A DNA stretch of 64,000 bases from VAZQ01 sp963835165 (GCA_963835165.1 CAWIGD010000007.1:24542-88541); one strand, 5' to 3'; numbered from the stretch's first letter, positions 23,307 to 32,445 are shown. The notes: generated by a model not told the origin, from the letters alone. Made by a program: numbers and translations.

Positions 23307-24830
23307 GTGGCCACGCAACCCGACTCCAACAGCAAGCCGATCGGCAGCAATCCGATCGGCGCAGCCGCCGCCGCCGCCGATACACAGCCGAAACTGGCCT
23401 ATGGCGACCTGCGGCAATGGCTCGACGAGGCGCGCAGGCTGGGCGAGGTCAAGGACGTCAGCGGGCTCAACTGGCAGCAGGATATCGGCATGGTGGCCGG
23501 CGTGGCGATGCACGACGACGGCGCACCCTGCTTTGTCTTCGACCAGGTGCCTGACACGATCGAAGGCAGCCGCGTGCTGGTCAACTTCTTCGGCGGCAAG
23601 CGCAAGAACATGACGCTCGGCTTCCCGGCCGAGCTCACCAAGCTCGAGCTCAGCGAGGGCTTCCGCACCAGCTTCATGGGGCCGATGACGCGCATCCCGC
23701 CCACCTACGTCAACGACGGTCCGATCTTCGAGAACGTCATGACCGGCGACGACGTCGACGTCACCCGCTTCCCCGCGCCGAAATGGCATTCGGGCGACGG
23801 CGGCCGCTACATCGGCACCGGCAGCTTCAACGTCACCCGCGATCCCGACGAAGGCTGGATCAATTGCGGGACCTATCGCGTGATGATCCACGACGCCAAG
23901 ACCGCGGGCTTCTACATCTCGCCCGGCAAGCACGGCCGCCAGATGCGGGACAAGTACCAGGCGCGCGGCGAGCGCATGCCGGTCGCCGTGGTCTGCGGCG
24001 GCGATCCCATGACCTTCCTGATGGCCTCGAGCGAGGTGCCCTACGGCGTCAGCGAGTACGAGGTCGTGGGCGGCATCCGCGGCAAGCCGGTCGAGGTCGT
24101 CAATGGCCCCATCACCGGGCTGCCGATCCCGGCCAACGCCGAGATCGTCATCGAGGGCTTCGTCGAGCCCGGCAACGAGCGCGTCGAAGGCCCGTTCGCG
24201 GAGTGGACCGGCTATTACGCCAGCGACCTGCGGCCCGAGCCCGTGCTCGACATCAAGGCGATCTACTATCGCAACAATCCGATCCTGCTCGGCTGCGTGC
24301 CCCAGCGGCCGCCGGACGAGATCTGCCGCTATCGCGCCGTGGTTCGTTCCGGCCTGCTGCGCGAGAACATTACGAAGGCGGGGGTGCCGGGCATCACCGC
24401 GGCCTGGGCGCACGAGGTCGGCACCGCGCGGCTCCTGCTCGCGGTCGCCGTCAACCAGCGCTATCCCGGCCACGCCAAGCAGGCCGGTCATATCGCCGCC
24501 ATGTGCCATGTCGGCGCCTATTGCGGGCGCTACGTGGTCGTGGTCGACGACGACATCGACGTCTCCAATCTCGAAGAGCTCATCTGGGCCGTGCTCACGC
24601 GTTCGGACCCCGCCACCTCGATCGACATCATCCGCAACGCCTGGTCGACGCCGCTCGATCCGCGCATCGAGCCGGAGCGCAAGGCGGCCGGCGACCTCAC
24701 CAACAGCCGGGCGGTCATCGACGCCTGCCGTCCCTGGCATTGGCGCGACCAGTTCCCCAAGGTGAGCAAGCCCAGCCCGGAGGAGCGCCGGATCGCGCAG
24801 GAGCGGTTCGGCCACCTGTTCAAGAGCTGA
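23307..24830 (+). CDS. UbiD family (prFMN-dependent) decarboxylase, second copy
   Basis: This is a 507-residue UbiD family enzyme. The prFMN-binding and catalytic elements look complete: NCGTYRVMIHD (Arg of the triad), SPGKHGRQM, and the Glu box NERVEGPFAEWTGYY with both Glu residues. The C-terminal half contains VVVDDDIDVSN and the LTRSDPATSID stretch common in the family. The start was placed at GTG 23307 because a GGGAGG site lies six bases before it and the frame upstream is not conserved. An Ala-rich tether (GAAAAAADTQ) precedes the core domain. The flavin prenyltransferase gene follows 121 bp later on the same strand, so enzyme and cofactor maker are probably made together. Substrate unknown. 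Confidence 0.88.
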   Translation: MATQPDSNSKPIGSNPIGAAAAAADTQPKLAYGDLRQWLDEARRLGEVKDVSGLNWQQDIGMVAGVAMHDDGAPCFVFDQVPDTIEGSRVLVNFFGGKRKNMTLGFPAELTKLELSEGFRTSFMGPMTRIPPTYVNDGPIFENVMTGDDVDVTRFPAPKWHSGDGGRYIGTGSFNVTRDPDEGWINCGTYRVMIHDAKTAGFYISPGKHGRQMRDKYQARGERMPVAVVCGGDPMTFLMASSEVPYGVSEYEVVGGIRGKPVEVVNGPITGLPIPANAEIVIEGFVEPGNERVEGPFAEWTGYYASDLRPEPVLDIKAIYYRNNPILLGCVPQRPPDEICRYRAVVRSGLLRENITKAGVPGITAAWAHEVGTARLLLAVAVNQRYPGHAKQAGHIAAMCHVGAYCGRYVVVVDDDIDVSNLEELIWAVLTRSDPATSIDIIRNAWSTPLDPRIEPERKAAGDLTNSRAVIDACRPWHWRDQFPKVSKPSPEERRIAQERFGHLFKS

Positions 24831-24951
24831 CCCGGCCGGTAAAGCTGGCCTGCCGGCGGCGATGGTAGCTAAGGCTACCATCTGTTGATAACCTTTGCGA
24901 AATCGGGGCGACGTAAGCTTCGGTTCCCGTGACTGCAACGCGAGGATGGTA

Positions 24952-25578
24952 ATGCGGCGTCTCATCATCGGCATGACCGGATCGACCGGCGCCATCTTCG
25001 GCGTGCGGATGCTCGAGGCGCTCAAGGACAGCGGGATCGAGAGCCACCTCATCATCAGCAAATGGGCGCAGCGCACCCTCGAGCACGAGACCCGCTACAC
25101 CGTCGAGCAGGTGCGCGGGCTTGCGACCGTGGTTCACAGCCAGGGCGACATGGGCGCCTCGATCTCGTCCGGCTCGTTCAAGACCGAGGGCATGGTGGTG
25201 ATGCCCTGCTCGGTGCGCACGCTCGCCGGCATCGCCAACGGCTACGGCGAGCACCTCGTTCACCGCGCCGCCGACGTCGTGCTCAAGGAGCGGCGCAAGC
25301 TGGTGCTGCTGGTGCGCGAGACGCCGCTGTCGGAGGTGCATCTCGAGAACATGCTCAAGCTGGCGCGCATGGGCGTGTCGATCGTGCCGCCGATGCCGGC
25401 CTTCTACAATCATCCGCAGACGGTGGACGACATCGTCAATCACATCGTCGCGCGCGTGCTCGACCAGTTCGATATTGCCGCGCCCTTCGCCAAGCGCTGG
25501 GACGGCCACATGCACACCGCGACCAAGATCGCGACGGTGACGCCGAGCGCGAGCCCGGCGGCGAAAAGCGGGACCTAG
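24952..25578 (+). CDS. ubiX: Flavin prenyltransferase, UbiX family
   Basis: This is a 208-residue UbiX/Pad1 enzyme that attaches a dimethylallyl unit to FMN to make prFMN, the cofactor of UbiD decarboxylases. Diagnostic segments are the FMN loop GMTGSTGAIFG, SSGSFKTEGMVVMPCS, ANGYGEHLVHRAADV, LLVRETPLSEVHLENM and PPMPAFYNHPQT. ATG 24952 is chosen because GAGG lies seven bases ahead; ATG 24946 is two codons upstream. Together with two UbiD paralogues it makes a self-sufficient decarboxylase set. It is followed immediately by a tandem dispersed repeat that probably ends the transcript. Confidence 0.93.
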   Translation: MRRLIIGMTGSTGAIFGVRMLEALKDSGIESHLIISKWAQRTLEHETRYTVEQVRGLATVVHSQGDMGASISSGSFKTEGMVVMPCSVRTLAGIANGYGEHLVHRAADVVLKERRKLVLLVRETPLSEVHLENMLKLARMGVSIVPPMPAFYNHPQTVDDIVNHIVARVLDQFDIAAPFAKRWDGHMHTATKIATVTPSASPAAKSGT

Positions 25579-25737
25579 AGCATGATCCCGAAAAGTGGAT
25601 ACCGGTTTTCGGAAAAGATCAGGCTCCAACAAAAGGAGCATGATCCCGAAAAGTGGATACCGGTTTTCGGAAAGGATCATGCTCCAACAAAAGGCTAAAG
25701 CGGGATGACGATTCGAAGAAAAGTCATCCTGCTCTAG
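25578..25737. repeat. Two tandem copies of a 58-bp palindromic repeat plus a hairpin
   Basis: Copies at 25578-25635 and 25636-25693 are identical except for three bases near their right ends. Each is a nested palindrome: GAGCATGATC pairs with GATCATGCTC and CCGAAAA pairs with TTTTCGG around GTGGATACC. A further hairpin (AGCGGGATGAC with GTCATCCTGCT, 25698-25737) follows. The GAGCATGATCC / GTGGATACCGGTTTTC core is a common dispersed element in Hyphomicrobiales genomes. It begins at the ubiX stop codon and may act as its terminator. The rest of the gap to 25822 holds nothing recognisable. Confidence 0.8.
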
Positions 25738-25821
25738 TCGGCCGCGCTGCGCTCGGCCATTCCGGCTGCGCTCGTCAACGCCGGATGGCGTGCCGGGACG
25801 ACGATGAGCCGGATCGCGCCT

Positions 25822-26550
25822 CTAATTTCGCGGGCTACGCACGTAAGCGATTCTGTCGGCATCCGCCGACAATGACGGCTGGCCGCAATTCGCGCCCTCG
25901 CACTCGCTGATGTTCCTCGGCCGTTTGTCGCCTTCCTTGACGAACACGTCGGTCCATTCGAGCACGTCGCCGGTGACCTCGTTGCGCGTCTCCTTGCGCA
26001 CATAGAGCACGGTGTCGCCGTAGGCCCGTTCCTCCCCGCGCAGATGCGCGAGAAAGGTGCCGGCCTCGCTCGATCGCGGATCGTAGGCGATGGCCGTCAC
26101 CTGGCCATCGGCGAGCGATAGGACGGCGATCTCGGCGTTCGGTTGCGCGCGCAACACCAGCACCTGGCCCGGCCGCGCGCGGTCGAAGCCGATCAGTTTG
26201 GTGATTCCCGCGGCCGACGCCAGCCGGCGCGCGGGCCCGCCCGCAAGCGGTATCTCGAGCACCTCGCTTCCCCTGAGCGCCAATATCCGCTCGCCGCCGG
26301 GGTCGAACACCGGCCAGCTGTAGCCGCCGTCGCTCGTGAGACGCGCGCGCGCGTTGCGGCCGGCATCGGCGATCCAGATATCGCCCACCGTCAGCGCGTC
26401 GGGCGCTTTCATCTGGCTCGGCGTAGCCGAAATGCCGAGGAAGGATATGAGCCTTGCGACCAGCTCGGTGTCCGCCGGCGCCGGTCCCGCGCCTGCGAGC
26501 GCCGCCGCACAGACGAAGAGAGCCGCGCCGGTCAATCGATGCGTTTTCAT
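25822..26550 (-). CDS. Exported TolB-like beta-propeller protein
   Basis: This is a 242-residue protein with a signal peptide (ALFVCAAALAGAGPAPA then DTEL). Repeats of about 40 residues look like propeller blades (IWIADAGRNARARLTSDGGY, then SWPVFDPGGERILALRG, and EIAVLSLADGQVTAIAYDP), resembling TolB/WD40-like PD40 repeats. Near the end is a Cys pair (ECEGANCGQPS) and another blade-like segment SLSADADRIAYVR. It is the last gene of a three-gene operon and overlaps the membrane-protein gene by four bases (ATGA). Function is unknown. A propeller exported beside a secreted CHAT protein may act as its substrate-recognition or regulatory partner, which is inference. Confidence 0.75.
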   Translation of the reverse strand: MKTHRLTGAALFVCAAALAGAGPAPADTELVARLISFLGISATPSQMKAPDALTVGDIWIADAGRNARARLTSDGGYSWPVFDPGGERILALRGSEVLEIPLAGGPARRLASAAGITKLIGFDRARPGQVLVLRAQPNAEIAVLSLADGQVTAIAYDPRSSEAGTFLAHLRGEERAYGDTVLYVRKETRNEVTGDVLEWTDVFVKEGDKRPRNISECEGANCGQPSLSADADRIAYVRSPRN

Positions 26551-27467
26551 GTGCGACCGAAGATCTTTGCAAGGATGCGGTCGTAACCCAGGATTTCGAC
26601 CCGCTTCACATCGCTGCGGTTCAAGGTCACGAGCGACCGACGTGCGTCATCCTGCGCGGCGCCGCGGACGAGATAGGTCATGCCGGTATTGCCCTCCCAG
26701 ACCAGCCAGGCGTCCTGGCCGCTCGGCAACGGCGCGGCGCCGTCAAGCGAAGCGACCTTCGGCAGGACCTTGTCGGCAATCAGTGTGCCGTAGTTGATAG
26801 GCAGCAGCAGGATCTGCACCGCCACCAGAAAGGCGAGCAGCCAGAACAGCGCGCGCGTCGCGGCGTCGCCGGGCTCACGGCCCCCCCAAATCAAGAGGCC
26901 GCCCGTGACCGCCACCGATGCGACCAGACCGGCGAAGAACAGCGCCAGCAGCGTGTCGTCCTTGCCGATCAGCAGCGCCGACAGCCACGCCGGCTCGGAC
27001 GGAAGGGCCGGCGCCAGCAGCAGGTTGCCGAACAGAAAGCACTTTTTCATCACCAGCTGAATGAACAGGATCGCGAGCACGATTCCGAGCACCAGGACGC
27101 GCTTCTGGTCGAGCCACCAGGTGCGAAATCCCCCGGGCGCGACTCCGGCGGTCTTATCCGCCGGCTTGCGATGCCGCGACAGCAGCCGGTAGGCGCCATA
27201 GGCGAGGGCGGCTGGAACGAGCAGCAGAAGGAGCAGCGTGACGCCGGCCGACACCAGATAGACCACGAACTTCGCGCCGGCGAACAGGTAGCGCTCGTCG
27301 ATGATTCCGAGATCGGTGCCCGCGGCAAGCACGCTGAGATGGAAACGGATGGTCAGATAGCCGAGCACGTAAAGGACGAAGCTGCCGATGAGCGTCCAGG
27401 TCCCCCAATGCAGGCCGACCGATTGCAGTCGGCCGACGGCATCGTCCCAGGGACCGGCAGGGCTCAT
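26547..27467 (-). CDS. Multi-pass membrane protein of unknown function
   Basis: This is a 306-residue protein with about five predicted transmembrane helices: LIGSFVLYVLGYLTI, VVYLVSAGVTLLLLLLVPAA, VLVLGIVLAILFIQL, LALFFAGLVASVAVTGGLLI and ALFWLLAFLVAVQILLLP. A C-terminal soluble tail of about 70 residues contains AWLVWEGNTGMTYLVRG and ends DRILAKIFGRT. I recognise no family. The start CAT at 27465-27467 overlaps the stop of the CHAT gene by four bases, and its own stop overlaps the next gene in the same way. This argues strongly for one coupled operon. It probably anchors or signals for the two exported partners across the inner membrane. Confidence 0.8.
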   Translation of the reverse strand: MSPAGPWDDAVGRLQSVGLHWGTWTLIGSFVLYVLGYLTIRFHLSVLAAGTDLGIIDERYLFAGAKFVVYLVSAGVTLLLLLLVPAALAYGAYRLLSRHRKPADKTAGVAPGGFRTWWLDQKRVLVLGIVLAILFIQLVMKKCFLFGNLLLAPALPSEPAWLSALLIGKDDTLLALFFAGLVASVAVTGGLLIWGGREPGDAATRALFWLLAFLVAVQILLLPINYGTLIADKVLPKVASLDGAAPLPSGQDAWLVWEGNTGMTYLVRGAAQDDARRSLVTLNRSDVKRVEILGYDRILAKIFGRT

Positions 27468-30046
27468 CGGCCGACCAGCATGAACGGCGCCCAATGATGG
27501 GGATCCGCAAAGGCGGGGTTGGAGCGGACCGCGACGATGGCGCGGCGGGCGGCCTCGCCCAGCGGATGGCGCTGGGCCTCGGCATGGAACGTCTGCATCC
27601 ACAGCGCGGTCGAGGCAGCGTCCACCTTCCAGCGCGAGAGCACGAAGCTGCGGGCGCCGGCGAACAGCAGCGCCCGGCTCATGCCGATGAGTTCGTCGCC
27701 ATTGCCGACCGATCCGATTCCGGTCTGGCAGGCGCTCAGCACCACGAGGTTGGCGCGATCGAGCGGCAGGCCGAACATCTCGGCGGCCGTGAGCCTGCCG
27801 TTGTCGCGATCGCTCGGCCCCAGTTTCAGATGAGACAGCAGGGGTTGCCGGCCGTTGAACTCGCCGTGGACGGAGAGGTGCACGACGTCGTAGTCGGCGA
27901 GCCGCGAGACCACATCCTTCTTGGTCGCGAGCGTTGTCCCGCCGACGATGGTGGCGCGGCCGGGATAAAGCGCGGCGACCGCGTCGACCTCGGCCTTGAA
28001 CTCGGGGTCGGCGACCGCCAGCAGCGCTCCATCCCGCGGGCTGCGCCGCGGCTTCATGCCCAGAAGGACGGTGGCGCTCGATGCATAGGACAGTTCGAAC
28101 TCCTCGCCCAGGAAGCGACCGTCCGCGGGGTTCTGCAACGCCTCGAACGGAACCTGATGGAGCTCGGCGCTGGGAATGATCACCAGGCGGCGGCTGCGGA
28201 TCCAGGGCCGCGCCGGCGCCACCAGGAACAGATAGAGTTCGCGCGCCGTCTCGGCGTCGAACCCGACCTTGCGGTCGGCCAGACTGTTGTAGAGCGCGCG
28301 CACCTTGTCGCTCAATTCGCTCTGGGGAATGAAGACGTTGCGTATGTGCGCGGCGTCGGCGCTGAGATGCCACAGGGTCAACCCGCTCTGGTCGACGAGA
28401 TACATCAGGGTCTCGAAGCCCTGCTCGCGCATCGCCTGCTGCAATTGCGCCAACGTGGCCGGCTTCGAGACCACCAGGTCGCGCGCCTTTCCGGCGCTGC
28501 CCTCGATCTGCTTGAGGATGGTTTGATATTGTTGTTCGGCGGCGGCGACGTCGGACCGCACGCGGGCGATCTCGGCCTCGGGCCTGTTCTGCGCGAGCAG
28601 CGCGAAGAGGTTGCTTTGCAGCCCGGCGACCTTGGCGCGCTGCTCCATCAGGCCCGCAAACGTGCTGCGTTCCTGTTCGGTCGGGAAGCTGATGTCGCGA
28701 CTGGCCAGGAGATCCGCCAGCGCACGCGACTTCGAGCGCTCGAACAGATCGAAGGCCTCGGCATGGTTGCGCTGCTCGAGCAGGATCTCGATCGGCCGAT
28801 AGTAGAAGTTCAGCTTGTTGGCGAAATAGCCGCTGCGGTTGGCTTCGTCCTGGAGCTTGCCGCGGTCGGCCTCGAACAGATCGAGCGCGCCGCGGTAGGA
28901 GACGAGTGCCGTCCTGAAGTCGCCCTGCATGTGATTGAGCAGCCCGTCCGTGAATCGCGTGCGGATCGCGGATACGTCGCTGTAGCCGCCGTACCGGGCG
29001 TCGATCGTCTTGAGTTGATCGAGCACCGGGCGCAGGCTGGCGGCAGCCTCCGGATTGGCGGTGGTGAAGTGCTCGGTGACCAGGACGTCGCTCGCGGTCT
29101 TCGGCTTGAAGCGGTTCGACAGCTGACCGACGGTCTTGTTGAGCGCGAGCATGGAGCGGACATTCTGCGCCTGGAACTCCGCCCGCGTGATGAAGCCGTC
29201 CATCTGGCGGGCGAGGCCGGCCCAGCCCAGTCGTGTCGCCGTCGCACGCCCCTCCGCGTAATCCTTCAAGGCGAGATCGATCTGCTGCAGGCACCTTTCG
29301 GTCGGGCGAACCGCATCGCAGAAGCCCATGGCCATCCAGATGCTGCCGCGATCGAGCAGAGCGTAGAACCGCAGGCCATCATCCTGGCGCTCGTCGGCTA
29401 TGGTCATCGCCTGGCTGACGCTGTCGGCGGCGCCGGCGAAATCGGCGAGCTTGACCTGGATGTCGCCGAGCACCAGCAGCGCATCGGCGAAGAGCTTCCT
29501 GTCCGGAAGCGGGCGAAGCAGCGCGAGCGCCTCCTCGGCATGTGCAAGCCCCCGGCCGTAATCGCGTTGGCTGCTTTCGATCTGGGCCTGGGTCTTCAGC
29601 GCTCTGGCGATGAGCGAGGGATCTGCGGCCTGGCGGGCAAAGTTTTCCGCCATCCGATAGGCGGTGAGCGCAGGCTCCCACCGACCCTGCATGCGATGGA
29701 TATCCCCGAGCGGGATCAGGGTTTGGGCGGCGCCGGCATTGTCTCCGCGCGCAATAAAGGTCCTGGCCGCGGCCGCCAGCGCGGGTGCCATGGCGTTGAG
29801 CTCGGCAAGTTTGCTGGTCGGGTCGCCGGTGCGGCGATAGTGATCGACGAAGGCGTCGATCACCGCCGCGCCCCGCTCGCGCGCGGCCACCGCGTCGTCC
29901 GCGCCCCAGGCGGGCGCTGCGAGCACCGCGGAAGCCAGGGCCAACACAACGACGCCGGCGCGGCGCCATGCGGCCATCCCCGATGCGGGCGATACGCCAC
30001 GGATCGGGGTCGTCAGCGTCGTCCCACGGGCAGGTTGCGAAGACAT
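27464..30046 (-). CDS. Exported TPR-CHAT protein (caspase-like protease fold)
   Basis: This 860-residue protein has a long signal region (a hydrophobic VVVLALASAVLAAPAWG stretch around residues 32-48) and a TPR-like helical repeat domain from about 60 to 520. The C-terminal CHAT domain (caspase HetF associated with TPRs) runs from about 560 to 860. The Cys-His dyad is visible: His727 in HLSVHGEF and Cys773 in VVLSACQTG. The downstream GDELIGMSRALLFAGARSFV is the usual CHAT continuation. A coiled-coil segment rich in Gln, Arg and Glu lies around 470-520. CHAT proteins are peptidases, several acting in conflict or stress systems, but most are cytoplasmic. Here export is predicted. It is the first gene of the coupled trio. 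Confidence 0.88.
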   Translation of the reverse strand: MSSQPARGTTLTTPIRGVSPASGMAAWRRAGVVVLALASAVLAAPAWGADDAVAARERGAAVIDAFVDHYRRTGDPTSKLAELNAMAPALAAAARTFIARGDNAGAAQTLIPLGDIHRMQGRWEPALTAYRMAENFARQAADPSLIARALKTQAQIESSQRDYGRGLAHAEEALALLRPLPDRKLFADALLVLGDIQVKLADFAGAADSVSQAMTIADERQDDGLRFYALLDRGSIWMAMGFCDAVRPTERCLQQIDLALKDYAEGRATATRLGWAGLARQMDGFITRAEFQAQNVRSMLALNKTVGQLSNRFKPKTASDVLVTEHFTTANPEAAASLRPVLDQLKTIDARYGGYSDVSAIRTRFTDGLLNHMQGDFRTALVSYRGALDLFEADRGKLQDEANRSGYFANKLNFYYRPIEILLEQRNHAEAFDLFERSKSRALADLLASRDISFPTEQERSTFAGLMEQRAKVAGLQSNLFALLAQNRPEAEIARVRSDVAAAEQQYQTILKQIEGSAGKARDLVVSKPATLAQLQQAMREQGFETLMYLVDQSGLTLWHLSADAAHIRNVFIPQSELSDKVRALYNSLADRKVGFDAETARELYLFLVAPARPWIRSRRLVIIPSAELHQVPFEALQNPADGRFLGEEFELSYASSATVLLGMKPRRSPRDGALLAVADPEFKAEVDAVAALYPGRATIVGGTTLATKKDVVSRLADYDVVHLSVHGEFNGRQPLLSHLKLGPSDRDNGRLTAAEMFGLPLDRANLVVLSACQTGIGSVGNGDELIGMSRALLFAGARSFVLSRWKVDAASTALWMQTFHAEAQRHPLGEAARRAIVAVRSNPAFADPHHWAPFMLVGR

Positions 30047-30255
30047 GACGGGGGTCTCCCCTTACGGTCCACGCTTTCGCCAGGATACATCGAATTCGGG
30101 CCAAATACATGTGAGCGGGCTCACGTCCCCGCTGGTGCCCGGGTGCGCCGAATGTCCGAACGGTCTTGCCGCGCCGGGCGGGGCCGGATTTCGCGCGCAT
30201 CCGATCCGCGCTACCTTCGCCCTCATAAAGACCGCACCTGCAAGGGAGACGCGCA

Positions 30256-31422
30256 ATGACGCGACCGTTCGAGGGCATCCGGGTGATCGACGTCACGCAT
30301 GTGCTGGCGGGGCCGTTCGCGGCCTACCAGCTGGCGGTGCTGGGCGCCGACGTGATCAAGGTCGAGCATCCCGACGAGCCCGACCAGAGCCGCGGCTCCG
30401 GCACCGACAAGGCGCTCAACCGCCGCAACATGGGCACGGCGTTCCTGACGCAGGCTTCCAACAAGCGCTCGATCGCGCTCGACCTGAAGCAGCCGGGCGA
30501 TCGCGAGGTCCTGAAGAAGCTGGTCGCCACCGCGGACGTGTTCGTGGAGAACTACCGCCCCGGCGCGTTCGAGGCGCTGGGGCTCGGCTACGACGCGCTC
30601 GCCGCCATCAACCCGCGGCTGATCTATGCCTCGTTCTCGGCCTTCGGCCAGCACGGGCCGCGCGGCGGCCAGACCGCCTACGACCACGTGATCCAGGCGA
30701 CGTCAGGCATCATGGCGATGACCGGCACCAAGGACGTGCACCCCGTGAAGATCGGCGCGCCGGCGGTCGACTACGCCACCGGCATGACCGGCGCCTTTGC
30801 CCTGTCGGCCGCGCTGTTCCAGCGCGAGCGCACCGGGCGCGGCCAGCGCATCGACATGGCCATGCTCGACGTGGCGATGATCCTGATGAGCTCGCATCTC
30901 ACCGGCTATCTGCGCAATGGCGCGCATCCCAAGCCCCACGGCAACCGCCATCCCCACGCCACCAACGGGGCCTTCGAGACCCGGGACGGCCTGGTGATGC
31001 TGGGCGCCAGCAATCTGCGCCAGCAGCGCCGCCTGTGGACGGTGCTGGGGCGGGGGGACATGATCAAGCGCACCAACGACGAGCGCGATGCGGACCACGA
31101 GCGCGAGATCGCGGTGCTGTCGGAGATCATGCTCACGCGCACCGCGGACGAATGGGAGGAGTTCCTGCAGGCGCGCCACGTGCCGGCGGCGCGCGTGCGC
31201 ACCATGGGGGAGGCGCTGGCCGACCCGCAGCTGCAAGCCCGCGGCATCGTCCATCGCCACGCCTCCGCGGATGGAGTCGAAGGCGCCTTCGGCGTGCCCG
31301 TCGCCGCCTTCACCTTCGCCCATGGCGGCCCCCGCATCGACACCCCGCCGCCCACGCTCGGCCAGCACAACGACGACATCCTGCGCGAGCTCGGCCTGCA
31401 ACCGGCCGCGGTCGCATCGTAG
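30256..31422 (+). CDS. CaiB/BaiF family (class III) CoA transferase
   Basis: This is a 388-residue family III CoA transferase, which moves CoA between carboxylic acids, often in carnitine, oxalate, bile-acid or aromatic pathways. The opening GIRVIDVTHVLAGPFAAYQLAVLGADVIKVE is characteristic, as are NKRSIALDLKQPG and the catalytic Asp in DMAMLDVAM. The C-terminal PTLGQHNDDILRELGL is also typical. The start ATG 30256 follows AAGGGAGACGCGCA, which contains a good ribosome-binding site. It is divergent from the CHAT operon. The next gene is a VOC protein 144 bp downstream on the same strand. Donor and acceptor acids cannot be told. Confidence 0.92.
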   Translation: MTRPFEGIRVIDVTHVLAGPFAAYQLAVLGADVIKVEHPDEPDQSRGSGTDKALNRRNMGTAFLTQASNKRSIALDLKQPGDREVLKKLVATADVFVENYRPGAFEALGLGYDALAAINPRLIYASFSAFGQHGPRGGQTAYDHVIQATSGIMAMTGTKDVHPVKIGAPAVDYATGMTGAFALSAALFQRERTGRGQRIDMAMLDVAMILMSSHLTGYLRNGAHPKPHGNRHPHATNGAFETRDGLVMLGASNLRQQRRLWTVLGRGDMIKRTNDERDADHEREIAVLSEIMLTRTADEWEEFLQARHVPAARVRTMGEALADPQLQARGIVHRHASADGVEGAFGVPVAAFTFAHGGPRIDTPPPTLGQHNDDILRELGLQPAAVAS

Positions 31423-31566
31423 GATCACGGCTCGTAGGCGCTGCGCCCGGGACACGCCCCTTGACCCGGCGCCTATGGGGTTGCGGCTGCGCCTCACCCG
31501 CCCTAGGACTTTCCGGATTTCGTCCCCGCCCATTCCCGGCTACGCTGAACCGACACCAGGGAGACC

Positions 31567-31959
31567 ATGATGGCCAAGTTCACTTACGATCACATCCATT
31601 TGCGCAGCCCGGATCCGGAGGCGACCGCCAGCTACTACGAACGCATGTTCGGCGCCGAGGTGATCCGCACCATGCAGGGCGGCAAGCCGCGCATTGACCT
31701 CAAGCTTGGCGGCGCCAATATATTCATCGCGCCGGTGGCGTCGGGCGATGGCGTCAATCCGCCACCGGTCACGCCCTATCAGGGCCTCGATCATTTCGGG
31801 CTGCTGGTCAGCGGCATCGATGCGGTCGTCGCCGAGCTCAAGGCCAAGGGCGCCGAGTTCAGCCGGGAGCCCACCACGGTTCGGCCCGGCGTGCGCGTCG
31901 CCTTCCTGCGCGCGCCGCAAGGGGTCTCGATCGAGCTGCTCGACCGCAATGCCGCCTGA
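31567..31959 (+). CDS. VOC family protein (glyoxalase-like)
   Basis: This is a 130-residue vicinal oxygen chelate protein. It opens with FTYDHIHLRSPDPEATASYYERMFGAEV, giving the first metal His, and the second module begins GLDHFGLLVSGIDAVV with another His. A Glu in VSIELLDRN is in the place of the usual third ligand. With His, His and Glu present a metal-dependent lyase, isomerase or dioxygenase activity is plausible. ATG 31567 has AGGGAGACC just before it. It sits between the CoA transferase and msrB on the same strand and could be co-transcribed with either. Confidence 0.87.
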   Translation: MMAKFTYDHIHLRSPDPEATASYYERMFGAEVIRTMQGGKPRIDLKLGGANIFIAPVASGDGVNPPPVTPYQGLDHFGLLVSGIDAVVAELKAKGAEFSREPTTVRPGVRVAFLRAPQGVSIELLDRNAA

Positions 31960-32007
31960 GGCCGGACGACGGCGCGCTGATGCGAGACGGACGTAAGGAG
32001 CAGGAGC

Positions 32008-32409
32008 ATGGAAGAGAAGCAATTCCCGGTCACCCATAGCGACGAGGAGTGGCGCAAGCTGCTCACCCCCGAGCAGTACGACATCCTCCGCGGCCACGGC
32101 ACCGAGGCGCCCGGCACCTGCGCGCTGAACTACGAGAAGCGTGCCGGCACGTTCTCCTGCGCGGGCTGCGGACAGGAACTGTTCGCATCGAAGAAGAAGT
32201 TCGAGAGCGGGACCGGCTGGCCGAGCTTCAACGACCCGGTCCCGGGCGCGGTCGAGACCACGTCCGATCGCAGCTACGGCATGGTGCGCACCGAGGTGCA
32301 TTGCAGCCGGTGTGGCAGCCATCTCGGCCACGTGTTCGAGGACGGCCCGCCGCCGACGCACCTGCGCTATTGCATCAACGGCGTCGCCATGAACTTCAAG
32401 CCGGAGTGA
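32008..32409 (+). CDS. msrB: Peptide-methionine (R)-S-oxide reductase
   Basis: This is a 133-residue MsrB, which repairs the R form of methionine sulfoxide in proteins. The two zinc-binding CxxC pairs (CAGCG and CSRCG) are present. The substrate region SGTGWPSF and the catalytic Cys in RYCINGVAMNF are also complete. The GAHRxE-like part reads TEVHCSRCGSHLGHVFEDGP, as in cytosolic MsrB. No signal peptide. Ribosome-binding site AAGGAGCAGGAGC lies before the ATG. No msrA is adjacent. It is followed by a dispersed palindromic repeat. Confidence 0.95.
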   Translation: MEEKQFPVTHSDEEWRKLLTPEQYDILRGHGTEAPGTCALNYEKRAGTFSCAGCGQELFASKKKFESGTGWPSFNDPVPGAVETTSDRSYGMVRTEVHCSRCGSHLGHVFEDGPPPTHLRYCINGVAMNFKPE

Positions 32410-32445
32410 CGGGGGCGTATCCAGTTCGCAGCCCGCGGGACGGAT

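Noticed and set aside
22800..25076. A 758-codon minus-strand frame across the second ubiD
   Set aside because: Antisense to the VOC and UbiD genes, without any motif.
25578..25693. Possible CRISPR-like repeat pair
   Set aside because: The two 58-bp units abut with no spacers and are dispersed palindromes; no cas gene is present.
27494..30259. A 921-codon open frame on the plus strand across the CHAT gene
   Set aside because: It is exactly antisense to the CHAT-TPR gene, is rich in Arg, Gly and Ala, and has no domain pattern. Long antisense frames are expected in high-GC DNA.
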